From contig JAVGWX010000005.1 in the NCBI GenBank assembly GCA_036924085.1, forward strand, positions 101,429,172-101,493,171: a stretch of DNA of 64,000 nt. The letters are read 5' to 3'. Of this stretch, positions 22,001 through 33,399 are shown in pieces. Source of the stretch: Ariolimax columbianus. Taxonomy: Eukaryota > Mollusca > Gastropoda > Stylommatophora > Arionidae. The translations under genes were made by a program, and so were the position numbers. Positions within the stretch are counted from its first letter, which is position 1. Each line of letters opens with the position of its first letter. Below the pieces are notes generated by a model. That model saw only the letters and a program-made list of their open reading frames with translations, was not told the DNA's origin and did not search any database.

Positions 22001-22720
22001 CCGTTCGTGGTACCCAAACATAACTTGAGAACCCGACCCGAGAGTTTCAGTTTCATTGAACGAGACATGGTCCTCAACTATCAAACAATGCAAGTTTGGG
22101 GCTGGCCGACAAATTTAGGTCGAATTCTCACGGTTTGGACTGTGAATCCCCGTCAACAAGCAGTCAGTCAGTGTCTGGAAGATAATGCAGCCTTTCTTTG
22201 GGACACGCGAGTTCAAATAAAGTTGGTGGGAAATGAACTCAAGAAAGCGAAGTCATTATCTAAAGCGGGGGGAAACTTAGCATATAAGCTGGAGTGAAAC
22301 ATAATATTGGGGAGATCAGAAGCAGCAGAGACAGGGTGTCCTACCTGACAGCATAGTGAGTAGCACTTAGTCTAGAACAAGTAGATAGTTAAATACCACA
22401 GAAACTTAGCCAGTGAGTGAAAATAGTAGAGTTAGAAGCCACCGAAGCAGACCAACACTGAAAGGCAACGAGTGACCACACACATGTAAGAATCTGTCTT
22501 TGTGTGATGTTTTGTTCGAGACGTCGTCGCTAACATCTTGCTCGAGTGACCTGACTTCATTCTCGTCAGACGGAGACGTGTTGCTACAACACGAAGTTGT
22601 CGTCCTAAGACGACCGTTGTGATTTGTGAGTTTTCCTCGTCCTGACAACTACAGTAAGACAACCACTGTCGTCTGTTATAGACACGAGCACAGCTGCAGA
22701 CAGAGCACAGATGCAGTCAC
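22001..22720. other. Unannotated region with a 96-codon frame
   Basis: A + strand frame at 22007-22297 encodes 96 residues with no family resemblance. Minus-strand frames at 22406-22662 also lack support. No gene is called. Confidence 0.35.
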
Positions 22721-22724
22721 CGAC

Positions 22725-22965
22725 TGCCTTAAGTGAGACGATACAAGAGGTCCAGTAGACATCTGCCTTATGTGAGACGAAACAAGAGGTCCAGTAGACA
22801 TCTGCCTTACGTGAGATAATACAAGAGGTCCAGTAGACATCTGCCTTACGTGAGATAATACAAGAGGTCCAGTAGACAGCTGCCTTACGTGAGACAATAC
22901 AAGAGGTCCAGATGACAGCTGCCTTACGTGAGACGAGACAAGAGGTCCAGTAGACATCCATTTTT
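22725..22965. repeat. 39-bp minisatellite, about 6 copies
   Basis: Units contain tgccttacgtgagac and acaagaggtccagtagacat. Since 39 is divisible by three, minus-strand frames stay open across it by chance. Confidence 0.93.
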
Positions 22966-23725
22966 GTGTAAGCTGAGAGGACAGATAGATGAGGACGGAG
23001 AAATTGTAGATAGACATCCTTTATATCAACGCACAGAGATAGACAGTGAATAGAACAATTGCTAGATTCCGACCACGTGATGAGAGCTCTGGGTAAAGTT
23101 TAGTACTAGAGTAAGATCTGTGCTACTTGCACGAACCTTTAGAAGTAATCTTAGTCAGTTAGAGAAGTGATCATAACAAACCTTTTGAGAGACATTAGAA
23201 TTAATTAAATAATTGATGAACAGTATAATGTGACCAATGAGTATAGTGATTTGATTGATGTGCATATTGTTTTACTGGTGGGAAAAATACATGCTGTGTT
23301 TTACCTGTGTTAAAAGTATTGTTGGTATTTAATTTAGAGAGTTAAGGTGTGATAGTGGTAATGAAGATTAGGATAGAACATTAACGTTAACCCTGCTACA
23401 TGTAGTATATTAAATGATACCGTGACTTAGGATATACAATTATCGTTAGAACTGTTGTATTAACAATATCGTTTTATGTTAAAATGTCATACTTTCCGCG
23501 GTGAAAATGTCATCTCTGACAACAATTATTGTTACTGATACATTTTACAATTTGCCTACGCGTTTGTTCACGCCTTCAAAGTGCTACACATATAATGTCA
23601 ATTGGGCCTCGTAATTAACAATGACACCCCGTCACTTCAAACTCACAGTTTCATTATTAAATTAGGTGATGGGAATATGATTTTGCGTATTTGACAGTTG
23701 GATAACTATGTGCCCAGCTGCTACC
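22966..23725. other. Unannotated AT-rich region
   Basis: Nothing recognised on either strand. Confidence 0.45.
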
Positions 23726-23738
23726 ATATTTACAGTCC

Positions 23739-24006
23739 TTCTTCTTCTTCTTCTTCTGCGTACGCAGTCAGACAGTAACCATTATTTTTTCGAAAAAAGC
23801 GGCGGTCATCCTGAGGCTCTCGCCACTGCCATAGAGCTTGTCTTGCAGTTCCACTGGTAATGGCCACATCTGCTCTCTCTGATCCTCGTATGTCGGGCAG
23901 TTCTGCAGCAGATGTTCAGCGGTCATTTTACCAGTACCGCACGGGCATTCGTCGGTACACCCTATCTTCAATTTGTTGAATAGGTGGTACCTCAGTCTGT
24001 TGTGGA
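23739..24006 (-). mobile_element. 5'-truncated RNase H LINE, copy 3, with TSD
   Basis: A 268-base insertion in minus orientation with the 13-bp direct repeat atatttacagtcc at 23726-23738 and 24007-24019, and a (GAA)n tail on the minus strand. It encodes the C-terminal part of the ORF (NRLRYHLFNKLKIG, then CPCGTGKMTAEHLLQNCPTY with C-x-C, H and C all present) to the stop (FFEKIMVTV). The four putative zinc ligands are intact here, unlike in copy 1. Confidence 0.92.
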
Positions 24007-24019
24007 TATTTACAGTCCA

Positions 24020-24500
24020 ACTTCTATAAATACATTTTAGGCAACGGTGACCCAACACCCATATTTATTTTGCTGACGTTTCAAATTAATACACGTAGTT
24101 TTATTATCTTACCATTGACCTTGACAATTTTAAATCCAAAAACAATAAGCAAAAATTTGCAACATTGTTGTGCATTAACTTTGTACAACTTAATTTACGT
24201 TTACAATTGTTCCTCTTTAGATTTCCGATAAAATATGCTTCATATTATATTAAATGGTACCGTGACCTAGAATAATGAAAAGTAACGTATATACTCTGCT
24301 ATACAGTCCTGGTGAACATTTGCTTTTGGAAAATGAGTAGAAGTGTCGAGGAATTGTCTTAAGTTATATCAGTTTTCTGGAAATCATGATCTTTCATGCT
24401 GGATTCTAGTTTTGAATGTTTTTTTAAAGTCTGCTGGACCAATGTCAGGTGAATGGTGCAGTTGGTGAAGCAAACTCGTTTTCGTCTTAGCCTAAAAATC
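24020..24500. other. Unannotated AT-rich region
   Basis: No feature recognised. Confidence 0.45.
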
Positions 24501-24503
24501 CCG

Positions 24504-25980
24504 AACAAGCAGGGATGTGTGGGATGTTTCGTTGTCAAGGTGAAGGAACAAAGAGTTATTCACAAACCATCAGGGATGTGTGGGATGGTTCGTTGTCAAG
24601 GTGAAGGATCAAAGAGTTATTCACGAACCATCAGGGATGTGTGGGATGGTTCGTTGTCAAGGTGAAGGATCAAAGAGTTATTCACGAACCATCAGGGATG
24701 TGTGGGATGTTTCGTTGTCAAGGTGAAGGAACAAAGAGTTATTCACAAACCATCAGGGATGTGTGGGATGGTTCGTTGTCAAGGTGAAGGATCAAAGAGT
24801 TATTCACGAACCATCAGGGATGTGTGGGATGGTTCGTTGTCAAGGTGAAGGATCAAAGAGTTATTCACGAACCATCAGGGATGTGTGGGATGTTTCGTTG
24901 TCAAGGTGAAGGAACAAAGAGTTATTCACAAACCATCAGGGATGTGTGGGATGGTTCGTTGTCAAGGTGAAGGATCAAAGAGTTATTCACGAACCATCAG
25001 GGATGTGTGGGATGGTTCGTTGTCAAGGTGAAGGATCAAAGAGTTATTCACGAACCATCAGGGATGTGTGGGATGGTTCGTTGTCAAGGTGAAGGAACAA
25101 AGAGTTATTCACGAACCATCAGGGATGTGTGGGATGGTTCGTTGTCAAGGTGAAGGATCAAAGAGTTATTCACGAACCATCAGGGATGTGTGGGATGGTT
25201 CGTTGTCAAGGTGAAGGAACAAAGAGTTATTCACGAACCATCAGGGATGTATGGGATGGTTCGTTGTCAAGGTGAAGGATCAAAGAGTTATTCACGAACC
25301 ATCAGGGATGTGTGGGATGGTTCGTTGTCAAGGTGAAGGATCAAAGAGTTATTCACGAACCATCAGGGATGTGTGGGATGGTTCGTTGTCAAGGTGAAGG
25401 AACAAAGAGTTATTCACAAACCATCAGGGATGTGTGGGATGGTTCGTTGTCAAGGTGAAGGAACAAAGAGTTATTCACGAACCATCAGGGATGTGTGGGA
25501 TGGTTCGTTGTCAAGGTGAAGGAACAAAGAGTTATTCACAAACCATCAGGGATGTGTGGGATGGTTCGTTGTCAAGGTGAAGGAACAAAGAGTTATTCAC
25601 GAACCATCAGGGATGTGTGGGATGGTTCGTTGTCAAGGTGAAGGATCAAAGAGTTATTCACGAACCATCAGGGATGTGTGGGATGGTTCGTTGTCAAGGT
25701 GAAGGAATAAAGAGTTATTCACGAACCATCAGGGATGTGTGGGATGGTTCGTTGTCAAGGTGAAGGAACAAAGAGTTATTCACAAACCATCAGGGATGTG
25801 TGGGATGGTTCGTTGTCAAGGTGAAGGAACAAAGAGTTATTCACGAACCATCAGGGATGTGTGGGATGGTTCGTTGTCAAGGTGAAGGAACAAAGAGTTA
25901 TTCACGAACCATCAGGGATGTGTGGGATGGTTCGTTGTCAAGGTGAAGGAACAAAGAGTTATTCACGAACGAGCAGGGCT
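24504..25980. repeat. 61-bp minisatellite, about 24 copies, partly in higher-order triplets
   Basis: Units run cagggatgtgtgggatggtt ... gagttattcacgaaccat. Each typical unit carries an 8-bp inverted repeat, atggttcg ... cgaaccat, spaced by about 38 bases. The first nine units alternate one type-A unit (gatgtttcg, gaacaaag, cacaaacc) with two type-B units (gatggttcg, gatcaaag, cacgaacc), giving a 183-bp higher-order period. Later units mix these variants. Confidence 0.95.
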
Positions 25981-26690
25981 GTATGTGGTGGGACATTGTT
26001 ATGGTGGATGGAAAAGGAGCTATTCAGGAACTAGCAGTGATGTGTGGGGTGGTGCATTGCCATGGGGAATGAACATTGAGTTGTTTCTCATGATTGTTTC
26101 TCCAGACGTTCCTCTATTCGAATGTCATGACACGATCGCGTCAAGATATTGCATTCGTCTGCTATGTCCCGAAGTATCAGACGACGATTTGAACGTACCA
26201 TTTAACATGCTCACGGACTAATACAGAATCCAGCGGCAGAGTGCAGAACAACGCTATGTGCTTTTTATTAGAGCAATGAAGTTAACACCCACTTATGTAT
26301 GTGACACTCACGTGAATGTGGAACCGCTTGAGATGCAAATAGACTAGACCCCTATGGAAGCTTGTCAGAGAAGCAAAAGGATGACCAAAGATCACTCTAA
26401 TATACATCTTTTAGAAAAATGGCAAAAAAAAGCAGAATGTAACAAAAGTCAGTCATTTACCATGTCAGTGAAATTAAAGACATATCATCTCTCAAAAGAC
26501 AAGAGATATGTAAAGCAACAAGGAATTTATTACAACACACTTGTCTAAAATTGACAGAAATTCAAACAAAACTAGCAGATAATACAACATGAAGTTCTGA
26601 TCCAGTAAGTCTTATGAAAGCATCACAGAGAAGGACTGACACCTACTAAGAAGAATGGACAACATTGCTTTACAGATGGGTCTGATTTCA
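25981..26690. other. Unannotated region; array flank
   Basis: About 100 bases of diverged 61-bp-like sequence, then no recognised feature. A 64-codon + frame at 26354-26548 is rich in Lys and unremarkable. Confidence 0.4.
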
Positions 26691-26694
26691 ACTC

Positions 26695-26830
26695 CACCAT
26701 TAAAGCCGGTCCAGCTTCACCTGCACACTTTGGATGTGAGGGAAGCTATAGTACCCCGCCACTTAACCACCTTTTAGTGCGCACAAAAAAGTAATCTTAC
26801 TTATTGTGGGCATTCAACAGCTACAGCGGT
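26695..26830 (+). repeat. Dispersed repeat D, partial copy
   Basis: Matches the right half of the 13565-13850 element: ggatgtgagggaagctatag, ccaccttttagtgcgcacaa, then ttattgtgggcattcaac. The left half is missing. Confidence 0.65.
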
Positions 26831-26989
26831 GATCATAATATGTTTGTGATTCGCATTTTCGTTTCAAGCAAAGTACAGGGCCACCACTACAGCTGGTCCC
26901 GTTATCTGCAGATTTGAGGTGGTGGTTTGAATGGTAATGGTTGTACAAAACAAGTTTGATAGCCCAAAGAACAACCCTCTTTCAATTAG

Positions 26990-27480
26990 CCACAACTTCT
27001 CAGCTCCCCGTGGGGCACATGCCTTCAATAAATGCTTGCCAAGTCATCCTGTGCTGTGCCATGATCTCCGTGCCGGCCATTCTTATGACGGATGTCAGAC
27101 GTTATCCTCTCCACGTCTGTCGCTACTTCTCTTCCCTTCAGGATTTCAAAACAGAGATTGTCTTGTACTACAATATGCCTTCTCCTCACATCATATCCCA
27201 CTGCTATGTGTCTGATCCTTTCCAAGAATTTCACATTAGTGATCGTCCCAAACCATTTCAATCTTTCCATTTTGCGTAGACACTTATTTATGAAAGTCTG
27301 AACCTTTTCAGTTGTTATTTTAGTTGTTCTTCGTGTTGCAGTCATACCACAGAACGGACTTTACATTGCAGCTGAACATTTTTACTTATGTGTTAAACTT
27401 AATTTCTTTTCCATAAATTCCTCAATGCAATAAAAGCTTGCCTTACCTTCCGTATTCTTATTCTGACATCTCTATGTGTG
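26990..27480 (-). pseudogene. LINE ORF2 thumb to C-terminus fragment
   Basis: Read on the minus strand from 27480: DVRIRIRKVRQAFIALRNLW matches the thumb block DIKIRIGKARAAF. It is followed by VQLQCKVRSV, a degenerate YGxETW site, RTTKITTEKVQTFINKCLRK, LKWFGTITNVKFLERI, and GYDVRRRHIVV. The order matches the 8.08-8.73 kb copy. Frameshifts at about 27345 and 27410 inactivate it. It adjoins a 59-bp array that appears to be built from its own sequence. Confidence 0.72.
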
Positions 27481-28110
27481 CCTGCCATATTGTCGGTATT
27501 ATATCTTAACACAATCTTATTCTGACATCTATATCTGTGCCTGCCATATTGTCGGTATTATATCTTAACACAATCTTATTCTGACATCTCTATCTGTTCC
27601 TGCCACGTTGTCGGTATTATATCCTAACACAATCTTATTCTGACATCTCTATCTGTACCTGCCATATTGTCGGTATTATATCCTAACACAATCTTATTCT
27701 GACATCTCTATCTGTACCTGCCATATTGTCGGTATTATATCCTAACACAATCTTATTCTGACATCTCTATCTGTGCCTGCCATATTGTCGGTATTATATC
27801 CTAACACAATCTTATTCTAACATCTCTATCTGTACCTGCCATATTGTCGGCATTATATCCTAACACAATCTTATTCTGACATCGCTATCTGTACCTGCCA
27901 CGTTGTCGGCATTATCTCCTAACACAATCTTATTCTGACATCTCTATCTGTGCCTGCCATATTGTCGGTATTATCTTCTAACACAATCTTATTCTGACAT
28001 CTCTATCTGTACCTGCCACGTTGTCGGCATTATCTCCTAACACAATCTTATTATGACATCTCTATCTGTACCTGCCACGTTGTCGGCATTATCTCCTAAC
28101 ACAATCTTAT
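27480..28110. repeat. 59-bp minisatellite derived from LINE coding sequence, about 10 copies
   Basis: Units contain tctgacatctctatctgtac, ctgccatattgtcggtatta and taacacaatcttat. On the minus strand a unit reads DNMAGTDRDVRIRI, which is the same thumb block as the adjoining LINE fragment. The array therefore most likely arose by amplification of the LINE's own edge. Confidence 0.88.
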
Positions 28111-28685
28111 TATCGTTGGTTGTATTTGTTCTCAACATCTGTATTTTTCTTCTGTGTTATTATAATTAATCTCCTGTTACTACACTGGGAGTTTACGATG
28201 GGCCATTTCTGTACTATAGATTGGAGAAGAGATAAATGGTGATCGAGAACATGTGCTCGTGCGTATGTGTACGTGTATGCGTGTGACCAAGTGTGACCAA
28301 GTCTGTCACTCACACGCTAATTCTAATACTGAACCGAGGTCAAATCTAAGATGGCTGATAGCTGTAGCTCTGCTATTTTATACAAATTATAAAATAAAAC
28401 AGCAATAGTTGAATCTAATACATTTCAGTAATACCGGCTTAAGAAGTCACACAAATCTAGAAAATTTTAAGTTTTAAAAGTAGAACATTAACAAAATGTA
28501 GCATTATTGTCATATTGCGTTGTTGTTGTGGAAACCACTCGTACCAAGTTAATTTAACTCTTGGCGAGATTTCTTTGGTGGCAGGTTACAGTGACTCTTC
28601 TTACATCACGAAACATACTTAAGAACGTAGACTCCTGGATGGAGAGAAATACGAGACTTCTCAGTAAGCTCACCCCTATTGGGGA
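28111..28685. other. Unannotated region
   Basis: No recognised feature. Confidence 0.4.
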
Positions 28686-28689
28686 AGGT

Positions 28690-28985
28690 TGGGAGGGGAG
28701 GGGGGGGGGGGGAGATTGTAGATGTTGTTGTTGAATGTCCACAATGAGTAAGTTTGCTCCTTTGTACGCCCTCGAAAAGGGAGTATGGTGGTGGGTTGTA
28801 ATAGCTTTCCTCACATCCCGAGCGGGCTGACGAAGGTGGACCGAGTTGAACCGAGGATGTGCTATGCTTGCCTTCGTCTGTGTGTCGCTCTCTACTACGG
28901 GGATCACTAGTCACCTCGTTAGCCAGGCTGCCATGAAAACACCCGGTTCAAGGGAGACCGACGTGGAAGTGAGGTGGGAGTCTTG
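28690..28985 (-). repeat. Dispersed repeat D, copy on minus strand
   Basis: The complement carries the landmarks of the 13.6 kb copy in order: GGCAGCCTGGCTAA, GATCCCCGTAGTAG, GAGCGACA, CAAGCATAGCAC, GTCCACCTTCGTCAGC, GGATGTGAGGAAAGCTA, CTCATTGTGGACATTCAAC. A C-rich run (g-rich on +, 28694-28713) follows its end. It is followed directly by the 37-bp array, with the same relative order and orientation as at 13.4-13.85 kb. Confidence 0.8.
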
Positions 28986-28989
28986 GCCC

Positions 28990-29400
28990 GTAATTTTGAC
29001 CTAACCCTGACTAACATATTCCGTCAGTTCGTTTGACCTAACCATGACTAACATATCCCGTCAGTTCGTTTGATCTAACCCTGACTAACATATTCCGTCA
29101 GTTCGTTTGACCTAACCCTGACTAACATATCCCGTCATTTCGTTTGACCTAATCCTGACTAACATATCCCGTCAGTTCGTTTGACCTAACCCTGACTAAC
29201 ATTTCCCGTCAGTTCGTTTGACCTAACCCTGACTAACATATCCCGTCAGTTCGTTTGACCTAACCCTGACTAACATATCATATAAGTATGTTTGACCTAA
29301 CCCTGACTAACATATCCTATCAATATGTTTTACCTAACCCTGACTAACACATCCGATCAGTATGTTTGACCTGACTAATATATCTGACCAACGTGTTTTG
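28990..29400 (+). repeat. 37-bp minisatellite, about 11 copies
   Basis: Units contain ctgactaacatatcccgtca and gttcgtttgacctaac. Related units occur inverted at 13426-13560 and singly near 6050 and 36850. Confidence 0.93.
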
Positions 29401-29499
29401 CGAGACCAGACAGTCTCATCTCCTTTGGCGATTACAGTAATCTTTGATCAGACTGCGTAACATACTGGTTTCAATGAACACGAACGAGAGAATGAGGTT

Positions 29500-30000
29500 G
29501 CGGTCTTGTTCAGCGGGTTTCATCTGACCCTGACTACTCTTCTCTCCCTGTATTTTGCGTGCTTCACCTGACCCTGACTACTCTTCTCTCCCTTTATTTA
29601 GCGTGCTTCACCTGGCCCTGAATACTCTTCTTTCCCCTTGTTTAGCATGTTTCACCTAACCCTAACTACTATTCCGCTCCTTTTGATGTAAATTTTCCGT
29701 CCCTGAGTGCACTACTCTCTCATTGATTAGTCTGTTTCAGCTGACCCTGATTCCTCTTTATTTCTACCTAGATCAAAATGTTTCACATGACCCTGGTTAT
29801 TCTTCTCGATTATTGTTCAGCATGTTTCACTTGACCCTGACTACTTTTCGCTCCCATTGTACGGTATGTTTCCCTTGACCCTGATTCCTCATCTCGCCGA
29901 TTGATCAACATGTCTCACCTGACCCTTGTTACTCTTATCTCCCCACGATCAGTATGTCTCACCTGACCCTTGTTACTCTTATCTCCTCATGATCAGCACT
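29500..30000. repeat. Degenerate ~45-bp repeats with ctgaccctga core
   Basis: Diverged units with tgtttcacctgaccctgac and cttctctccc at a spacing of about 42-60 bases. They look like old relatives of the 37-bp array to the left. Confidence 0.75.
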
Positions 30001-30012
30001 TGTCAGACTAAG

Positions 30013-30159
<147 letters not shown>

Positions 30160-31090
30160 TGATTGGTTTTCACGGTTGAGTTCAATCCCCGGTGACGATA
30201 TATCATAATCTACGAGCTGCAACTATGTAGCTGACAATGTTAGAAATAGCAAAGCAGCGGGAATGGGGACTGGACTTACCATCTCACAAAAGTTGAGACA
30301 TCGAACAACGCTGTCCCTAACACTTCATCCCCGATAGCACCATCTGTTAATTGCCTACCTTAATGTATTTTTTCAAGAGTTTCAAAATAGACTTTGTCGT
30401 TATTCAAAATGGTTCAAGAATGACAATTTCAACGATCAGCTTTTGTCAGCACACGGAGAACATGCACCCAATAACTGGACAGAATATGAAATCAAACATC
30501 CACGAATTGAAACCCAGTCCATTATGTGATGAATGCACGTCGCTAAGAGAAAGAAACGAGTTAAAAATGGTTTTCCACCTGTGCACCCATAAAGGTCCCA
30601 ATGCTGTTCCAGTCTATCTTCACGCTCAACTTGCAATTATCGAACGTAGACCAAGTAGGGCCCAGATATTGTGTACAGATTATGTAGTGGCATGAAGTTC
30701 CTATCGTCTTACACAGACCATACTTGACGTCTTCCACCCTCCGGTACCCTTATGCGCCATGGGGAGCTGAAGTCACCTTACTAAAGTCAAGAGTTTTGCG
30801 GCGGCGTTTGAAAGCACGTGTTACATGATTTCTGTAATGTCATCGATCATCTGCCTCGTTCTTTGTAGTCAGGTCTTATCGTAGTGTAGGCCCGCAGTGG
30901 CAGTTGATAAGGTTGAATTGTCAGTAGATGGCCAAATCAAGTTTTTTTCCGCCTTACTGTTTATTCAGCACAAGAGTTCTAACAAAATGTCTGTTTCCAT
31001 TTCACATTATATCTCTCCTGGTGATATTGATGGCTTTTCTCAGACATTTCATATTACATGTAGTAATTTTCCTCAAACACCACATTTCAT
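30160..31090. other. Unannotated region with a 114-codon frame
   Basis: The + frame at 30351-30695 encodes 114 residues including CDECTSLRERNELKMV and HLCTHKGPNAVP. I recognise no family and see no gene signals. It may be decayed element sequence. Confidence 0.35.
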
Positions 31091-31099
31091 ACTTCGAAA

Positions 31100-31560
31100 T
31101 GATGCTCTCAAGTGCCTTGGACCCTGCCTGGTAGTGGTATCACAGAGTCGACATAAATACACCAGTCATCATTTATTGCTTTGTTGCTCAGCTAATTTTC
31201 GAGTGCCTAAGCGGTGTTGACAGCTGGTAGGTCCTAGTCTCGATGTTACTATCGCGACTCTAGTCTGTCGAATACATACTGCCCAGATGTTTGAATCCAT
31301 GGACCTGTTGAAGAGCAATATTATTTATATATATGTTTAGTGGACTAGATGTTCCGCTAATGCTCACAGTTTCTGTCTTCGTCTCGCTAATTCGCATATT
31401 GGATTTGGTACATCCTGTTTAGTAGCGTGTATGTGAATTTGTAGTTTATTTTCACTATTGCACAACAGGCACTGATCATCAACAAAGAGTAGTTCGTGTA
31501 TCGAATTTGGTTTTGATTAAAATGTCTCAATCCGGATTTTCTTTGTTTCCTTTGTGTCAA
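31100..31560 (-). pseudogene. LINE reverse transcriptase palm/thumb fragment
   Basis: Read on the minus strand from about 31500: IHELLFVDDQCLLCNSENKL contains VDD in place of the palm (Y/F)ADD. Then, in another frame, KTETVSISGTSSPLNIYINN and IALQQVHGFKHLGSMYSTD, which is the K-F-x-Y-L-G-S thumb approach of LINE RTs. The altered catalytic block and frameshifts show decay. Confidence 0.65.
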
Positions 31561-31625
31561 TGTAGATGCCTAACAGCAACGGCGATGGCACTCACCTCTA
31601 TCTTACACCTGTGGGATTCTGGTAC

Positions 31626-31992
31626 TTCTTCTTCTTCTTCTTCTTCGTTCGTTCGTTCTCAATCTCCCACTACCAAACCCTGAAAGGGTAAGTAACAGAA
31701 TGTAGTCCAGAGAACGGAATGCGTTGTGTTGTAGTTTACAGCTTGGCTGCGATATTTGCACCTTTCGGTCCAACACATCCGACTTCAGCAACCATTTTTT
31801 GAGTACCGGGTTAGCAGTCCCTCTTCGATCCCTTCTCCTTAGCCAGTCTGCCCTGCTGCAGTCTGTTATCCAGGATCACCGCGTGGAGGTGTAGAAGGGT
31901 CTTGGCAGCTATGGTTCGCTGGCCCTGACACTAGCAGTCAGATATGGGTCGCTGACCACTGTAGTTCATGCGCTGCTCAGCATCTTGATCCC
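31626..31992 (-). mobile_element. GAA-tailed element B, copy 1, with TSD
   Basis: A 367-base insertion flanked by the 11-bp direct repeat gattctggtac at 31615-31625 and 31993-32003. The minus-strand 3' end is (GAA)n preceded by GAACGAACGAAC. A second copy lies at 59855-60213. No long conserved frame is evident. It is either a SINE or the 3' end of a LINE that uses the same tail type as the RNase H LINE. Confidence 0.85.
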
Positions 31993-32089
31993 GATTCTGG
32001 TACAATACAGTGCCTGTCCTCACACCTATCAAAGTAACGGCATTGTTACACAATAATAAACCAATACCGTTCAAAGTTAAATCATGTCT

Positions 32090-32350
32090 TAGTCTTAGTC
32101 ACCTGTACTTCTACAGGGGCGGATCCAGGTCCCAGCTCTTTCGTGAGCATTATGTCGCCGGCACGAGGGTTTATGGCCTAGCAGGCTAGGCTCGAGCACC
32201 TTATTAATTCGCTGCGTTGGGACAAGTGCTGCAGCAGGTGGTTAACCGATGTACCATTTCATTTTAATAGACTCAAACACTAGACCAAAGTAGACCCACA
32301 GCCTGCTAGGCACTATCTATGCTTTTATGTCATGTCACACATTTAAATTG
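32090..32350 (-). repeat. SINE-like element, second copy
   Basis: Complement of the element nested in the mariner at 4.0-4.4 kb: shared cttgtcccaac, gctcgagcctagc, tagaagtacaggt and an actaag tail (cttagtcttagtcacc on +). This copy lacks about 35 bases that contain the A-box-like part of the other copy. Confidence 0.7.
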
Positions 32351-33105
32351 TGGCTGCCTCATTAAATACATTTGCCTCATTAATTAAAGCATATATAAAT
32401 GTCCGTTATATTATATTGCCCTTTCGTTTAATTATCTATAGGTGAAAAAACTATCTCTGCAACTCATATTTCTCCGGGATTCAAATTGAGTCTTGCGTAA
32501 TTTAAGTTCAACAGTAGTTCGTAATCTCTGTTCAAGGATCTTTGCATCCATTTTTCCCGAGTAGCGATATGTATATATACGTGTAACAGTTTCTTTTGTT
32601 TTTACCATTTTCTTTCAAATTGGAACAATCATAGTTTGTTACTAGTAACATTATACACTCTTTCCGTTCCTGCAGTTGCAAGGAGTCGCTTTAACCCCAT
32701 TTACCCTGCTTACCCACAAGCACCAATCGCTTCTTTTGTTATGTCGCCCATACCAGGTGACTTATTCTTAGACTGCGTAGTATATATCTTTTTCGAATTC
32801 TGGAACCATTATATAAAGTTATTTGGTTCTATATTATCAAGCTACCTGGTTAAAATTACTAAATCCCCCGTGGAGCATCAGGTCTGAAATATTCATGAAA
32901 GTATTCCTTCCAGCTACTTATTCTACTGTGCTCACTAAATATACAAGGTATAATAATCTTGATTCTTGGACTCTAACTAAGGTTTGCAACCTTTCTATTT
33001 ATACCGTATAGATTCCTTTTCCACATCCCTCCTCCAATCTGTTCGTTTCTGATCCTTTACCGTACGTTCATCGTTCGACAGTGAGTACGAAGTGCATGTC
33101 GTCAG
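32351..33105. other. Unannotated region
   Basis: A + frame of 83 codons at 32636-32887 has no recognised family. Nothing else is seen. Confidence 0.35.
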
Positions 33106-33109
33106 AATT

Positions 33110-33350
33110 GTGTTATTAAAGATCCATTTCTTGCATGTCCTTAGATTTATGCAACCGGAATAAGTCTGCCGCTTCACGACACACAGTATTACTGACAGCT
33201 ACCTTATCTAACTTTTGAAGATGTATAACCAAAACTGGTTTTCTTTTCTTCAAACTCGTCCTGTGTGAAAACATATGTGTCAACACGACTAGCCGATAGT
33301 CAGTTTCCAAAGAGATATTAGTAATGATCTTAGAGTCTGTTATATTTCTT
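33110..33350 (-). pseudogene. LINE endonuclease C-terminal fragment
   Basis: The minus strand reads TNISLETDYRLVVLTHMF near 33310, which matches the final catalytic block of APE-type endonucleases (V-x-x-G-T-D-H-R-L-V). Here the catalytic His is Tyr. Next come KKRKPVLVIHLQKLDKVAVS, equivalent to the D-x-x-K-L-K-D linker of these ORFs. Loss of the His and a short span show it is inactive. Confidence 0.6.
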
Positions 33351-33399
33351 CTTTGTCTGTGTCTTTTTTATTGTATACACCGGGATTATGTTTTTTAAT

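Noticed and set aside
22007..22297. 96-codon plus-strand frame as a small gene
   Set aside because: No family resemblance, splice signals or secretory signal; it lies next to a mariner remnant.
30351..30695. 114-codon frame with a Cys/His pattern suggesting a zinc finger
   Set aside because: The Cys and His spacing does not fit a known zinc-finger class and nothing extends it.
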